Part shown: positions 1 to 11,970 of the stretch, one piece after another
Layout: each line of letters begins with the position of its first letter
How positions within the stretch are numbered: the first letter of the stretch is position 1
NCBI RefSeq assembly: GCF_028769735.1
Contig: NC_088169.1
Location: forward strand, 46,343,229-46,407,228
From: Zonotrichia leucophrys gambelii
Lineage: Eukaryota > Chordata > Aves > Passeriformes > Passerellidae
Direction of reading: 5' to 3'
Length of the DNA stretch: 64,000 nucleotides
Notes under the pieces: model-generated
The model's database searches: none
Told to the model about the DNA's origin: nothing
Seen by the model: only the letters and a program-made list of their open reading frames with translations
Made by a program: the position numbers and the translations under genes

Positions 1-2580
1 TGAAGGTAGATATATTTTTTTTTAATACAGTATCCCTTTTACACTTTTCACAGCACAAGGACAGCAGTATCAATGTGAATTAAATTACTTATCAAAAGAT
101 ATAAATTCCCTTTGAAAATGAATACTTTTTCTCCCTAGCCATATTTTTGGGGATTGCCAGTTCTGTTTCATTTTGCTTTGTTTTCTTTTGTTGTCAAGAT
201 AATAAACAGGCTATTATATGAGTAGGTAAGGAAAAAAATGATACAATAAATGAAACATTTAATAACTGGAAGATAAAAGAATGAAATAACTACCATATGC
301 ACATACATAAATGTAGCTTCTTTCCACTTGCTTTCTTCACTGAAGGAATGCTGTTTCCTTTTTTCTCTTTTTGATTTTCCTGAAAGGAGTGTTGTACCAG
401 GAAAAATCAAGCATGTCTACATTCTGAGTGACTGCCAGGGAGAGACTGAGCAAAGTCTGTCCAGGTCAGGGAACACCTTCCATTGGGTTCAGCTGTCAGA
501 TTAAAAAAGAGAAATATACTTGGAGCATGTATCTCTGCATAAATATAAAGCCATTTGCTGAAATCTAGTCAAACAAAACAGTGAGTTATATCAGATCTAT
601 ACTGATGCCTTTAGAAATCTTCCTCTGTAAAATACACACCTTATCTACTATTTCCACTTTACTAAAATGGTGAAATTATGTGAAGGGGATGTACATCAGA
701 AACTTTCAGTAACACACTGGGGCATAAATTACAGCAAATGTAAGTGATTTTGTTGTAAATTTATATAAACTTTAGTAACCAGTAACTCAGAATGAAGGCA
801 AAAAAGGTAAATTTTGAGAGGTCTTCATTCCATTTTTCTTTTTCACTCTTGATCTTTTGATTATTGCCTTTTTTTGCCTATTATTTGAAAGTGACAGTTC
901 ATATCTCAAATTTGACCCATATTTCTTAGAGAGAAATGTATGTTTTTCACAGCAATGAAATTCTATAACAAACTTTGCAGAACTTCATAAAAACTGTTAA
1001 ATTAAATTAGCTCATTCTCTGAAGAAACCATTGCTTTATGAGACTTTTGGTGCTTTAGGCCATAATTTATAAGCTTAGCACAAATATTTTTTCCTCTAAG
1101 CATCCAGAATGGTACATGGCTGGTCTCTTTGATCTTCAGTGAATCATGCATTTACACCTCCCATGAACTTCTGGGAAACAACATTTTAAATTTTGCAAAC
1201 TAAAGGCTATTCATTTATTATAGCCTTTTTTTTCTCTCCTTTTTTTCTCCCCCCATGATGGGTTTTCTTTAGAACAAAGAATGAGCTTTAAGGGTCTGTC
1301 TTGATGCAAACCAACCAACACTGAATCACAGCTGCTTGGAATCAACACAGTGGGGGAAAATATTTTTGTGAACAATTTTGTCTTACCTCACACTGAAGTC
1401 TATATTAAAATTAGATAAATAAGATAGATGTAGGACAATTGTGGTACATCAAGGTGAGAAGTAAAAAAGACATTAAGTGGAATGCAAGTATATTTCAAAT
1501 ATATATATTTTAATATGCTCTGGTTCACACTGTAACTCTCCCTCTAAAGATCTGAGAAAAAAAGAATTTGCTTGATTTGGGTAAATTTGTGGCATCAATA
1601 ACAAAAATTTGTTCAATGTCACACTGCCTATACACTGTAAAGGGAACTTCAGCTGACTGCCTTGTGAATACCTCCCAGAAGCCTTAATTATGGAAGGTAG
1701 TTCCAAATTATATCACCTTTTGGGCCCTTGCTTTGTTATTTCAGGCCTCTAAAGCAGGTTTTGGACTGGAATGCTGACTTGTATTTCTTATGCTGTGGTG
1801 TATACTTGCATTAGAAAAGAAAACAAGGGAAATACAGTCATGCCATTAGGAAAAAGATGGGAAATTATCTGGCAGAGAAGAGAAAGAAAATGGAATAAAC
1901 TCAAAATGTGAATAGTTGGTTTAGATTTAAAATTGAGGAAAGAAAAGCAACATTTCCTAGAGCTAAGTTGCATCAAGAGTGCGTCTACCTACCTACCCAT
2001 TCTATAAAAACACTCTGAGACTTCATTCTAAGCTGAAAATCCCTGACTTCTCTTGTGACAAGGTGATGTCTACACTAGCATACAGTGAGGGCCAGTAGCA
2101 GTCAATCTGTACAATGAAATAGCTGGTGCTGAGGCACTGATGTCCACACTAGACATATTTCATTGGTTTCTTTTTTCCTTCAAACTATTTCACCTCTCGT
2201 TTCATTTAATTACGTTTTGGTATAGTCATGAATCACATTTTTCAGATTCATCTAAAAGGAATTCTATTTGAGCACTTGGGTGCCATTCCATGATGCAAAC
2301 TGAAAAAAAGTAACAGTGATGACTGGGAGATTCATTCAAAATCTCACTCTGGATGAGTAGTGTAGCTTGCCTTTATAAGGATTCTGCTGACACATAATGT
2401 AAATAAAACAGTCAAGGTGCTCTGTCTTTTCCCTTATGTAGTCTTCACAATGCCTGACTTTGACCTTTTCCTTTCTGTGGAAATATTTTTCAAAAGGTGA
2501 TCATGAAACTTCCTTTACATTTACATTGAAAAAAATATCCAGGCACATTTAAAAATTATATTAGCAGTCACAAGTTTCTA

Positions 2581-2609
2581 TCCTTCTGATATATCCTTCT
2601 GATATATCC
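2581..2609. repeat. 13-bp tandem duplication
   Basis: The unit TCCTTCTGATATA occurs twice head to tail and a third copy starts (TCC). Such short perfect duplications usually come from replication slippage. No function is suggested. Confidence 0.8.
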
Positions 2610-5600
2610 TTAAAAAACATCAAGTTTTTCCTCCAATTCTTAGAAAATTTTTATATTTAACTTGACAGTTATGGGGAAAAAATAAAAATCACCAGTTTTT
2701 CCATCTCTACCCTAAGTCCAATTTTTTTTTTTAAAGGTGATACGGTTAAAGAGTTTGAAGGAGAAATTTAAATAAAGGCAGAAAGCAAACTAGCTCAGAA
2801 TTTTCTATATTCCATTCCCCTTTCTTCCCTTATTTTGCTGCTCCTTTCGTGAAGCTATTTAAATCTATGTGATAACATAAAAAATAATTTCCTGTCTACC
2901 AAAATACTTGCACTACAGTCACTTTAATTCTTGCATCTCAGAGTTATGAAAAAGATAATTTTACACTTCAGTATTCTGAGTGAAGAAAAAAACATCTAAT
3001 AACAGCTTAGGATTATAAACTTTCCATTTCATGTCATAGCAATGGCAGACTCATGCTTGTGATAATCAAGTTTAACTGTAATCTTTCAAGAGAGTATATT
3101 ATTTAATTTAGAAAATATATTTCTTCTGATATAAGAAATTATTTGAGTTTATTTCCTTTTCTGTTCCTTTTCACAGAAAATAGAAATTTAATGTTCACAA
3201 GGTGTTATTACTATACTAGTGCTAACAGCATTACTTCAGTTATGAACCTCTTTTCACAAGTCATAGGGTCTTAGTCACACGGGTGTCATTAGGACAACTA
3301 TTTTCTCTCTGGAAATCCAGCGCAAAGTTTGGGTCATTTGTGTAGGACTAGGAACACTCCTTTCCTCACCATTCCTGGTAGAACACAATGTAGTCATCAT
3401 ATTTTCTTCATTTTTCCAATGTTTGCTCTCAGAGAAATTCCTAGGTGTAAAAAATATGTCAAACGGCATCTGCTAGATTAATTTGGTTGTTAATTTAAGA
3501 TTTTAATGTTTTACTGAGATAAGGAGATTTAAAAGGCTTCAGGAGGACTTAGACCAAGAATTACTAGGGAACTTTGGCTATACACCATCTGTCTTTCCAC
3601 CCTAAATTCTCTTCTATTTCTGGCCTCATCACAAGTTTCATCACACTTCAGCTGCTTTTCATGAATTGGTTCTACAGGTTTACAGGGAAGCATTCATACA
3701 GAATGCATTCATTTGCATAGGAGAAAATAAAACCCAATTCCAGCACCTGGAAAACCATATTCTTGCTCATTTTTATAATTTCTTATTAAATTTTCTTTCT
3801 AAGTTAAAAATTTAGACAAGTAATCCAATAAAGGAAGAAACAAATAAAGTAAATCCTTTAACAGTGAAAAATTGAGCTTCAGTCAAGGTGAAAGGTTGAT
3901 ATAATTGTAATTTTTTTTGTTATTTACATTATCAAATTATTATAATGGGTTCAATATTCACTTTCTAAACTCTCAGAATAGCCTTATATTTGGTAAGAAA
4001 GATCGGAGTCAGTTCCATGCTTCACCAATAATCCTCAGTGAAATATTCTGTGTGCAATTGTTCTGCTATCAGCACTGTCAAATGTCCCTTGAGTGCTCAT
4101 AATTAAATATCAGCCTTAAAAATGACTGTAGATCTTCTACCAAGAAAGTGCAAATTTATAATATAATGATAAAAAAAAGGAATAAAACAAAACAAAACAA
4201 CTAAAAAACTACCGCAAAAAGTACTACACAAAAAAAATTATTGTAGAAATTTCTTGAAGAATTAGTCTGGTTCAAGTCACAAAATTACAAATGTCAAATG
4301 GCTTTGTGACTGTTTCACATGTGTTCCTTATAATGATATACTCATTAATTCCCCTCGTTTTGCTGTCACTCTAAAATTACTTTCACATCTGTTTTTGACA
4401 AATGGAACTGTGCTTTTACATTAGGCAGACAGAACTAGACTCAGATCCAAGAAAAAAATTGAAGCACAGCATAGGTTTCTCATGTAGCTGATGAATTCAG
4501 TATTTGCTAACTGGATACAAATGGCAGAAAACTGCATTGCAGGTAAATGTGAAATCGTACTTAGCTAGATTAAATCTTCTTACAAAGTCTCTTTTTAATA
4601 GGTTATTTCTTCTCAAATATATGGTTAAGGAGAGAAGCTTATCTAGACTGAGAGAGTTAACTTTTCTGTTTTATTAGATGAAATGATTTTGGATAAAGTG
4701 GGAAAATCCTTCCATTCCCAGATCCAGTCACTAAAAACACTGTAATGACTTCAATTATTTCAACCAGGCGTGAGGTTGCTTCTGCTTTGTATTTCTTCTG
4801 CTTTGACTTTTTGATTTGCCAAATTGATTTTGAAGTGGACTACATTCTGGATGCAGTGTTTAAATAGGAAAAAATAATAAATAAGAATTTAATTAAATAT
4901 GATTAAGTAGGAAAGTTATGTGGGATAGCCTCAAAACTGTTCCTCAAGAGCAGCCCAAGGCAGACACAGCCTTATAAGAAACAACTTAAGCAACAAGTTA
5001 CGTTTGTCTAGCATGTATTAGTCCAGTCCTAACAGTATTAACCCTTAGAGTCAGATTACCTTGAAGAAACCTTCACTTATAAGTAAGTTTTAAGTTGTTA
5101 TAAAGTCTCATGCAGACTCATACACACATAATCTCTTCTAACATCCTCACCTTTTCTTCAATGTAAACTCATGGCTTTTTGACCTTTTGGGTCTTAGGGT
5201 CAAATCAATATTCACTAAGGAGGAAATGTGGAGTATGAGTTTGAAAGGGTCATCAGCACCCTAGCTCTACCACAGGGGAAACAATAAATTTAAGTTCATT
5301 CTTCCTTATTCTAAGGTCTAATTTTATCTATTTTCTGAACTTTTTTAGCTTTTTTCATTTCTTAGTAGTCTTAATTTCCATATAGCATCCATATTTATAA
5401 GCGCTAAAAAGCTTGCCTTTTGCCCCATATTTTATCCCTTTAATTACTAATAAATGATCATTGGTGAGTTGCTCACAGACACGCAGCATCTGTCATCACC
5501 ACGTCTACATCTACACACTTTCAAGGCCTTTCTTATAATGCTGTCAGTTCTCTATACTGAGATTTTTTTTCTAGGCTTATAGTTTATCCTACATGCACTC

Positions 5601-7033
5601 ATTTGGGTTTGATATTCACTAGTTACAGACATCTATCAAAATTATTGAAGAACAAGTGCAGTGTCATAATATCATAGAGAAGCAATCTAAATAGAAAACA
5701 ATTTCAGTAATAATCACTTGGATATTTGAGCACTAGTGCTGTTGCATCTAAGTCAGATAAATCTCCAGAGAAGTCAAGACAAGTGTAGATACAGAAGTAG
5801 TATAAAATAAAAAAACCTCTGTTCTGAGGCCTTGGAGATTTTGGACACAGTCTTCTTTATAGTAGCAGTGGCAGTACCATATTTGCTCAGCTACAGGGCT
5901 GCACAAACAGATATTAAGTCTGTTAATACCTAAAATTCAGATTTCTTACTTAGGAAGGAAAGAACAGAATGCAATAGGTTTTATTTGTCTTTCTAAGAAT
6001 TATTTGTATGCTTTAGTCAGTACATATTTACTGCTAATTCACAGAAATTTCAGTCAGTGAATGGAAACTACAGTTCCTAACAAATGCAAAAAAGCTTTGC
6101 CTATAGAATCACACTATCAGTTGGTGATCTAATCAAGCCTCACATTTTCAATGGACAAATATAGGAGAAACACACAGCTGCAAAATAAGAACAGAAACTG
6201 CTATGACTGCCTGTAGGTTTTTAATTTTTATTTTATTCTGGGCAGGTGTATGTACTGTGAGGAAAATGAATTTAGGCACATGCTTTATCTCCTAATTACT
6301 GTTTATTAAGGATACAGAATAACCCAGATGGAAGTACATTTTTGTCTTTCTTTGCGACAGAAAGGACATCAGAGAACGTCTTCAGGACAGGTGTAAAATG
6401 TGCAAGTGGTGTTCCTAAGTAGATTCTATAGGTGCAGAATATGCTCTTCTTTTGTTTTTCCCCTCAAACTTCCTGTGGAGTTAACACTGAGTAGTTTCTC
6501 ACACAGTGCATACGACTTGTTAGAGATCTACATGCAAGAAGAGCAGGTGCATGGCCCAGGGGTCTGGAACCCAGGTTCCTAAAGGTTCGCCATCACTAAA
6601 CTTAGCACAGTGTCACCTACATCCTCTTGGCTCTTTTCCCAAATTCCTCACAGTGCGTGGAAAATAGAGACAGGTAAAAATCGTCTTTATGCTTTCAGTC
6701 AGAGAGAGAAATGTAATCTTGAGCTCTGTTTCATTACCCCTGAGCCAGCCTTAGTCTTTAAGGTGAGAGATCTGCAGAACTCTTCTAGTTTGATCTCTGT
6801 TCTTTTATCAGTGGGTTTACTGCAGTCAGTAAGACTGTAATTGTACAGAACACTCTATCAGGTGTGTAGTGGATGTCATCACTTAGGGGTGGCATGACTA
6901 AGAATCTATGACAGGATTGCAGATTTAAATTCAGATTTTGGTTTCAGGCAATATTTCCCATTCTATGGGTTGGCAAAAATCCCAACAAACAAACACACTG
7001 GTGATCCATGCTGTAATTTGACAGAAACAAAGA

Positions 7034-7067
7034 ATGCTATACCAGGAAACATGCTATATCAGGAAAT
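7034..7067. repeat. 17-bp tandem duplication
   Basis: Two adjacent 17-base units begin ATGCTATA and differ at two positions, followed by GCATG, which pairs weakly with the ATGC at the unit start. This looks like an old slippage duplication. Confidence 0.7.
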
Positions 7068-8606
7068 AGCATGTTGAATATAATTAAAAACATGAAAAAA
7101 CCTCCTGCCAATGGGAAAAGATTTTGTTTTTCTTTGTGATTTTAAAATCTTTTTAATTTTATATACTAAAAGGAAATAATTACTTAAATAATCTGGGAAA
7201 AGCTTTCATGAAATTTTATAAGATAATTATTTATAAGACTGAAGATTAAAAAATCACACAAAAAAACTTCTTTGAACTACACATAGAAGGCCTACAGAAA
7301 TCCCAAATTCAAATATATACACAAAACTACACATTCATTTCATTCATATTTTCATGAATGGCCTGATCCAAGGCCAACTGAAATTTGGCCTTACTTTCCA
7401 TTCACTTCAGCGAGCCTCACAATGTGGTTCTTACTTTGTAACTTCATTGTCTTTTGGTCCAAATGCATTAAATTATGCATTGCTTAAGGGTTTACAAACT
7501 GAAGTCCAAGGTTTTATAGTAGCCACTCTGCAGTCCATAATGTGAAAATCTGAGGCTTGTATTAATACTGATTCAAATCTGGAATTTTATTTCCTATGGA
7601 AGTATAATCTGTAGCTTTCTCTTCATCTTATTGAACACTGTTTAAAATTGTCTTGGCTAAAGTTTGTTATTCAAAGTAGAGGAGGAAAATATCAACCTTT
7701 AAAAGAAAAAAATCCTCAGTTCATTTAAAGATTCTTGTCTTCTATCCAAATATACATTCAAACTAAAATATCCCTTCTATAAAAATAGCTTTATATTTAT
7801 GATAATTCAAACATTCCCAGACAATTTTGTGCTATGTATTCTTATAGAAAAAAAAAATGTTTGTGGTAGAAAAGAGATAAGAATCATCTGGATTTAGTTT
7901 ATAATGATGGGATAGTAAGTCATGCTAACAACAAGAATGCCTTTAATTTAGCTAAATCTAAACAGTTTATCCTTCCACTAGATGTCTTGAATTACTGCAT
8001 AATTATTTCAATGTTTCAAATTTTTATAAGTCAAATACGGTAGTAAAAGGCTATTGTTTCAGTGCTTTAAACTAAGAACATTTTTAAAGATAAAAATTCC
8101 ATTTTGAAGTCAGAACTCTATTCAATATTTTGCTATTATTTGTGAGAAAATAATCAAATGCCATCCTATTTAATAAAAAAGGTAACAGAGTAAAGTGACC
8201 TTAATGTTACAAAATGCTTACTAGTAAAAGGAGAATTAAGATCTCTAAAAAGCCATTTATGCTTTGTTGTTAAACCATGAAGCCTAATAAGAACAGAAAA
8301 GAAGCAGAAAATTAACAACCAAGTCCTGTTTGCACAAAAATCTTATTTACAAAAAAAAAAAATCTTGATGAAATATTTTTAGAAATATCAATGCATGCCA
8401 CACCAGCTACCTAGGGAATGTTAGACTGAATCCCAACTTGTTCCTTTTTCAGTCTTGAGTCTCACAATGGTAAAACACTGGAAAATAAATATGAAGTATT
8501 CATCCTTACTTTTTGTCCTTAGGTTTATATAGAGGGCACATCTGCAGCTGGTGTTATGACTGATATAGGAAGTGCTGCCCATTCCACCCTCTGTTCTGTA
8601 AAACCT

Positions 8607-8879
8607 TCAGAAGGAGTGCTCAGAACCGTCCCATGCTGTCGGCACAGCTGTGATGGTCAGTTGTGGAGTCATGGAGGTGTCTGTCCCTGCTGTGGTGGTC
8701 GCTGCTTTTTCCTTTGGTGGCAAGGGCTCAGGAATGGCTTTAAGAGAATGAATGTCTGTATTTGCTGCTGCTGAGGCCAGCGGTTCTTCCATGTAGGGCA
8801 GGAAATGGGTGAGTTGGCCGGTTTTCTTCTGGCTCCTCTTCCTGTAGGTTTTTCCCTTATAAATTAGTCTAAACCATCT
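8607..8879 (-). other. Coding-like island, possible terminal exon or retrocopy fragment
   Basis: An open frame of 90 codons runs on the minus strand from just after an in-frame TAG (8880-8882) to a TGA at 8607-8609; the first ATG is at 8790-8792, giving 61 residues. I do not recognise the protein. Its first third is basic (a KGKTYRKRSQKK stretch), followed by a tail rich in Pro, Thr, Ala, Glu and Ser with no cysteine, resembling a disordered C-terminus and ending SEHSF. The island is clearly GC-richer than its surroundings. Upstream on the same strand, a good acceptor-like site (TGTTCTCTCCAG, AG at 8890-8891) is present, but the longer frame has a stop just after it, so translation would have to start at the internal ATG. 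It could be a last exon, a decayed retrocopy, or chance in a GC-rich patch. No poly(A) signal is obvious nearby. Confidence 0.25.
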
Positions 8880-8892
8880 CTACAGTAACCTG

Positions 8893-10103
8893 GAGAGAAC
8901 ACAAATTGTTATGGGAGTCAACACTTGGAAAAAAGGGCTAAGGGGAAGGTGTTAGCAGGAGAATAATGTAAAAATGAGGAACAGGTAGACACTGAGCAAA
9001 GAACCTTGGATGGGCCAAATGGTGATCTATCCAGAGATGTGGCCAAAAGAAAAGCAAGTCTACCAGTTAGCATGATCCCTTTCTTTAATCTCTTCTTCCT
9101 GGTGGAACATGGTGATTGTATAGGACTAGAACAAGGTTAGTGAAAAATTATTGAAACAACATTGATTAAAACTGCAGAATGTCTTTCCACTTTTCTATCA
9201 GAATACAAAATGAAATACAATTTTTCTGAAATAAGGAAACAAATCAGTTGAATCAGAGAAATTTGAAAGCAAACCTTTTGTTGCACAAGTAGTGGTTCAT
9301 CCATTATCAATTTCTTGATTGTCACACAATATGGTGTTCTTTTGGAAACTTTCTATGCTTGTTCAAGATTTGTTCCAAATTTTTCATTACAAAGGATTCT
9401 TTCTTTCTGTCCATATCTACATTGCACTCTCCCTACTTTTTATGCCTTGTGTACCTACCCCACTTAGTACTCCAGGAGATGCTACTAACAGAGTTTCCTT
9501 AGTCACTCCAGAAAAAAAGAACAACCTTTTATTTTTGCCTTTCTTAGTCACAACTCAAAGGCAAGATAAGCAGATTGTTTTCACTTCTGGCTCACAAACT
9601 TATTTAAAAAAGAAGTGACAGTCATTGCACATGTAGCAAACAGTGCAAAAACAAATGGGTGCTATACCATCTATACTGGAAAAGTATTCAGTGAAGAGAA
9701 AGAATTACCCTGCAGAGGACTACAAAACCCCACAAAATATGCTTTATATGAAATAGAAATGGATATGAGTTGTCCTGAGAATTTACATTATACACTGGAG
9801 TCTTGCAGCCGAAGACAAGAAGAGTTGCTAAGAAGGACAAATGAAGTATATAAAATCTTGAATTGTTTTCTTGCAAGCTGTACTCTTTAATGAGCATCTA
9901 TTTCCTCTTCAGATAAAACAGATCTTGAACTGTTCAAAATAATACTCGACTGTACTGATTTTTTTAAGAGATGTAAAGAAATAAGACGCCCACTGTGAAT
10001 TCTTAGTCTTAAGAATCTGAGAGGGACAATTATGAGTTGATTCACTGCAGAAAATTGTTATCTAGTCTTGTTAGTTTTGTTCATTGCTTAGTTTAACAAC
10101 ATT
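8893..10103. other. Unique DNA, no gene seen
   Basis: AT-rich sequence. Two adjacent plus-strand ORFs (9319-9618 and 9615-9890) overlap by four bases, but their translations are low-complexity or without recognisable motifs, and there is no splice or promoter support. I treat both as chance. Confidence 0.5.
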
Positions 10104-10210
10104 ACAGAACCATAGAATCTTAGAATGATTTGAGTTGGAAAGACTTTAAAGATCACACAGTTCCAATCTCTCTGCCATGAGCAGGGATACCTTTCACTAG
10201 ATCAGGTATA
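10104..10210 (-). mobile_element. CR1 LINE, 3'-end fragment
   Basis: The plus strand reads as the reverse complement of an avian CR1 3' end: an ATAGAATCTTAGAATG tail, then GAGTTGGAAAGACTTTAAAGATCA, and AGCAGGGATACCT further in. Only about 107 bases of 3' untranslated tail remain, the usual result of strong 5' truncation. It carries no coding potential. Confidence 0.85.
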
Positions 10211-10867
10211 CTATTGTCCTTTTCAAGAATAATTGTTATTTAATGTGAATGTGGCAGTTCCTTTTTCTGTAAGAGTTAATATTATCCTTTCCACAATATA
10301 GCATCAAATTAAATTCAGAAATTTTTCATCAAACCAAATTATTTCTCAAAACATGATGCCTCCTCAGAAGTAAAATAAATATTATATGATGGACAATAAG
10401 TCTAATATTAGAGTTAGAAAAGTGAAATTATTGGCCAGTATGAAACCTTATGTAAAGCTTTGTTTGTTTAAGGGATAATTAAAGATTTTCTGGGGTGTTT
10501 GTGAAGTTTCATTTTTTAAAACTTTGGAACCAACCTTGACTTGAAATTAAATCACTTAAGACAAACTTCTTTGCATGCAAAAGGTTCTGGCTGTCCTTTG
10601 CAACTTTCAGTATTCACAGAACAGAACTCTAAAAGAAACATTTTATTCTTGGGAATCTAATTAATCCTATCATTATAAATAAATCTTCCTTCCTTTCTCA
10701 GCTCCACATCATTTTCTCCAGGGGGTTTTGTGTCACTTTTGTTCCAAGATTTAAGTTTACAACTTCTCCAGTTCCTCTCTGATCCGGGAAATCTCACAAA
10801 AGTTCTCCTCCCAACCTCATGGAAGCTCTTACAGCTCTTTTTCCCAGAGATCTTATTCTGTTTTAGT
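10211..10867. other. Unique spacer between CR1 copies
   Basis: AT-rich sequence between two separate CR1 insertions. Nothing recognisable is seen in it. Confidence 0.5.
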
Positions 10868-11318
10868 CACAGTATGCTGAGGGCTGGAAGGGACCTCCTG
10901 AACTCATCTATGCCAAACCCCCTACTAAAGCATACTCAGAGAAAGTTGTGCGGGATTGCATCTAGGACAGATTTGACTATTTCCAGAGAACGAGACTACA
11001 CAACATTTCTGGACAGCCTGTTCCAGTGCTCTGTCACCCTCACAGTACAGCTTTTCCTCTTATTCACAGGGAACTTACTCTGTTTCAGTTTGTGCCCATT
11101 GCCCTTTGTCTTGTCACTGAAAAGAACCTGTCCTGGTCCTCTTGAGACACAACCTCAAAATATTTATAGACATTTGTAGGTAAGTTCCCCTCTTAACTGT
11201 CTCTTTATTGGGCTGAAAAGGCCCAGTTCCTCAGCCTTACACCACAAGAGATCCTTCCATCCCCTAATAATATTTATAACTCTCTATAGAACTTTCTCCA
11301 GTAGCTGATTGTCTTAAA
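10868..11318 (-). mobile_element. CR1 LINE fragment, 3' UTR plus end of ORF2 region
   Basis: About 450 bases match CR1 in antisense: GGGCTGGAAGGGACCTCC at the 3' tip, then CAGCCTGTTCCAGTGCTCTG, CAGTTTGTGCCCATTGCC, GGCCCAGTTCCTCAGCCTT and a TTTCTCCAGTAG end. It belongs to a different subfamily from the copy at 10104, as the two 3' tips read differently, so these are two insertions rather than one split element. The 149-codon plus-strand ORF covering most of it (10730-11179) is antisense to the element and is not a gene. Confidence 0.9.
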
Positions 11319-11811
11319 CTGGGTCTATATTAGTAACTAAAAGGAACCAGGGACCACCGACTGATTCTGAGGAAAATTATAGAGCACAGCCAATGATAAG
11401 AGTCTTCCCTCACTCTTTATACCTGAAAAGATGTATGCATATTTATACACGCACCCACACCCACACACACACATACACACACATATTTATGTAAAAAATG
11501 GCACTGTCCTTGTCCAAAATCATCAATCATGGGAACATCTGATAAAGTCTGGCTGAATTATGGCAAGACTATGCTTGTGTTTGTAACTTAGCTGAGTTTC
11601 CACCTTACTCTCTTGACTTTTCTTTTAGAGACATGCACAGGGGTTGAGGCTAGTCTTTCTTGTTCTTACTGTCCTGGAGAGTATCTCCTGCTCCATGTTG
11701 CAGAAGTTGAATTTCCTTCATCTTTCAAGCTATCACATTCTGAAAAAAAGCTGCCTGATTGCTACTTGCTGCTGATTTCATAGCATGGCTCACCAATTTT
11801 GCAGCAATAAA
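11319..11811. other. Spacer with CA-rich stretch
   Basis: Unique sequence between CR1 copies of opposite orientation. It contains the CA-rich microsatellite listed at 11447. No gene is seen. Confidence 0.5.
11447..11483. repeat. Imperfect CA microsatellite
   Basis: A run of CA units broken by CCCA, GCA and TACA interruptions. The interruptions suggest an old array with little current length change. Confidence 0.85.
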
Positions 11812-11970
11812 GAAATGAGGAACAATTTCTTTACTCTGTGGATGACCACACACTGGAACAGATTGCCCAGAGAGTTGGGGAGCTTCCCTCACTGGAGATA
11901 TTCAAGAAATGTCTGGACACAATTCTGTGCAGGATGACCCTAGCTGAGCACAAAGGTTAGACCCAGACTA
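11812..11970 (+). mobile_element. CR1 LINE, 3' UTR fragment
   Basis: Plus-strand sequence reads as sense CR1 3' region: ATTTCTTTACTCTGTGGATGA, CACTGGAACAGATTGCCCAG, GATATTCAAGAAATGTCTGG, then GTTAGACCCAGACTA. The terminal repeat tail is missing or eroded. It lies about 500 bases from the minus-strand CR1 at 10868, so the two form a loose inverted arrangement. Confidence 0.85.

Larger units (their letters stand above)
1..8520. other. AT-rich unique DNA, no gene seen
   Basis: I see no gene or recognisable transposon here. The sequence is AT-rich with scattered A and T runs, and the ORFs (at most about 80 codons) have low-complexity, chance-like translations. The only local structure found is two short tandem duplications, listed separately at 2581 and 7034. 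It could be intergenic or intronic; the sequence alone cannot tell. Confidence 0.6.

Noticed and set aside
9319..9890. Two consecutive plus-strand ORFs overlapping by four bases, like a bacterial gene pair
   Set aside because: The surrounding sequence is vertebrate-like, there is no ribosome-binding context to consider, and the translations resemble no family I know.
10730..11179. 149-codon plus-strand ORF
   Set aside because: It runs antisense across most of a CR1 fragment; its residues come from reverse-complemented LINE text.
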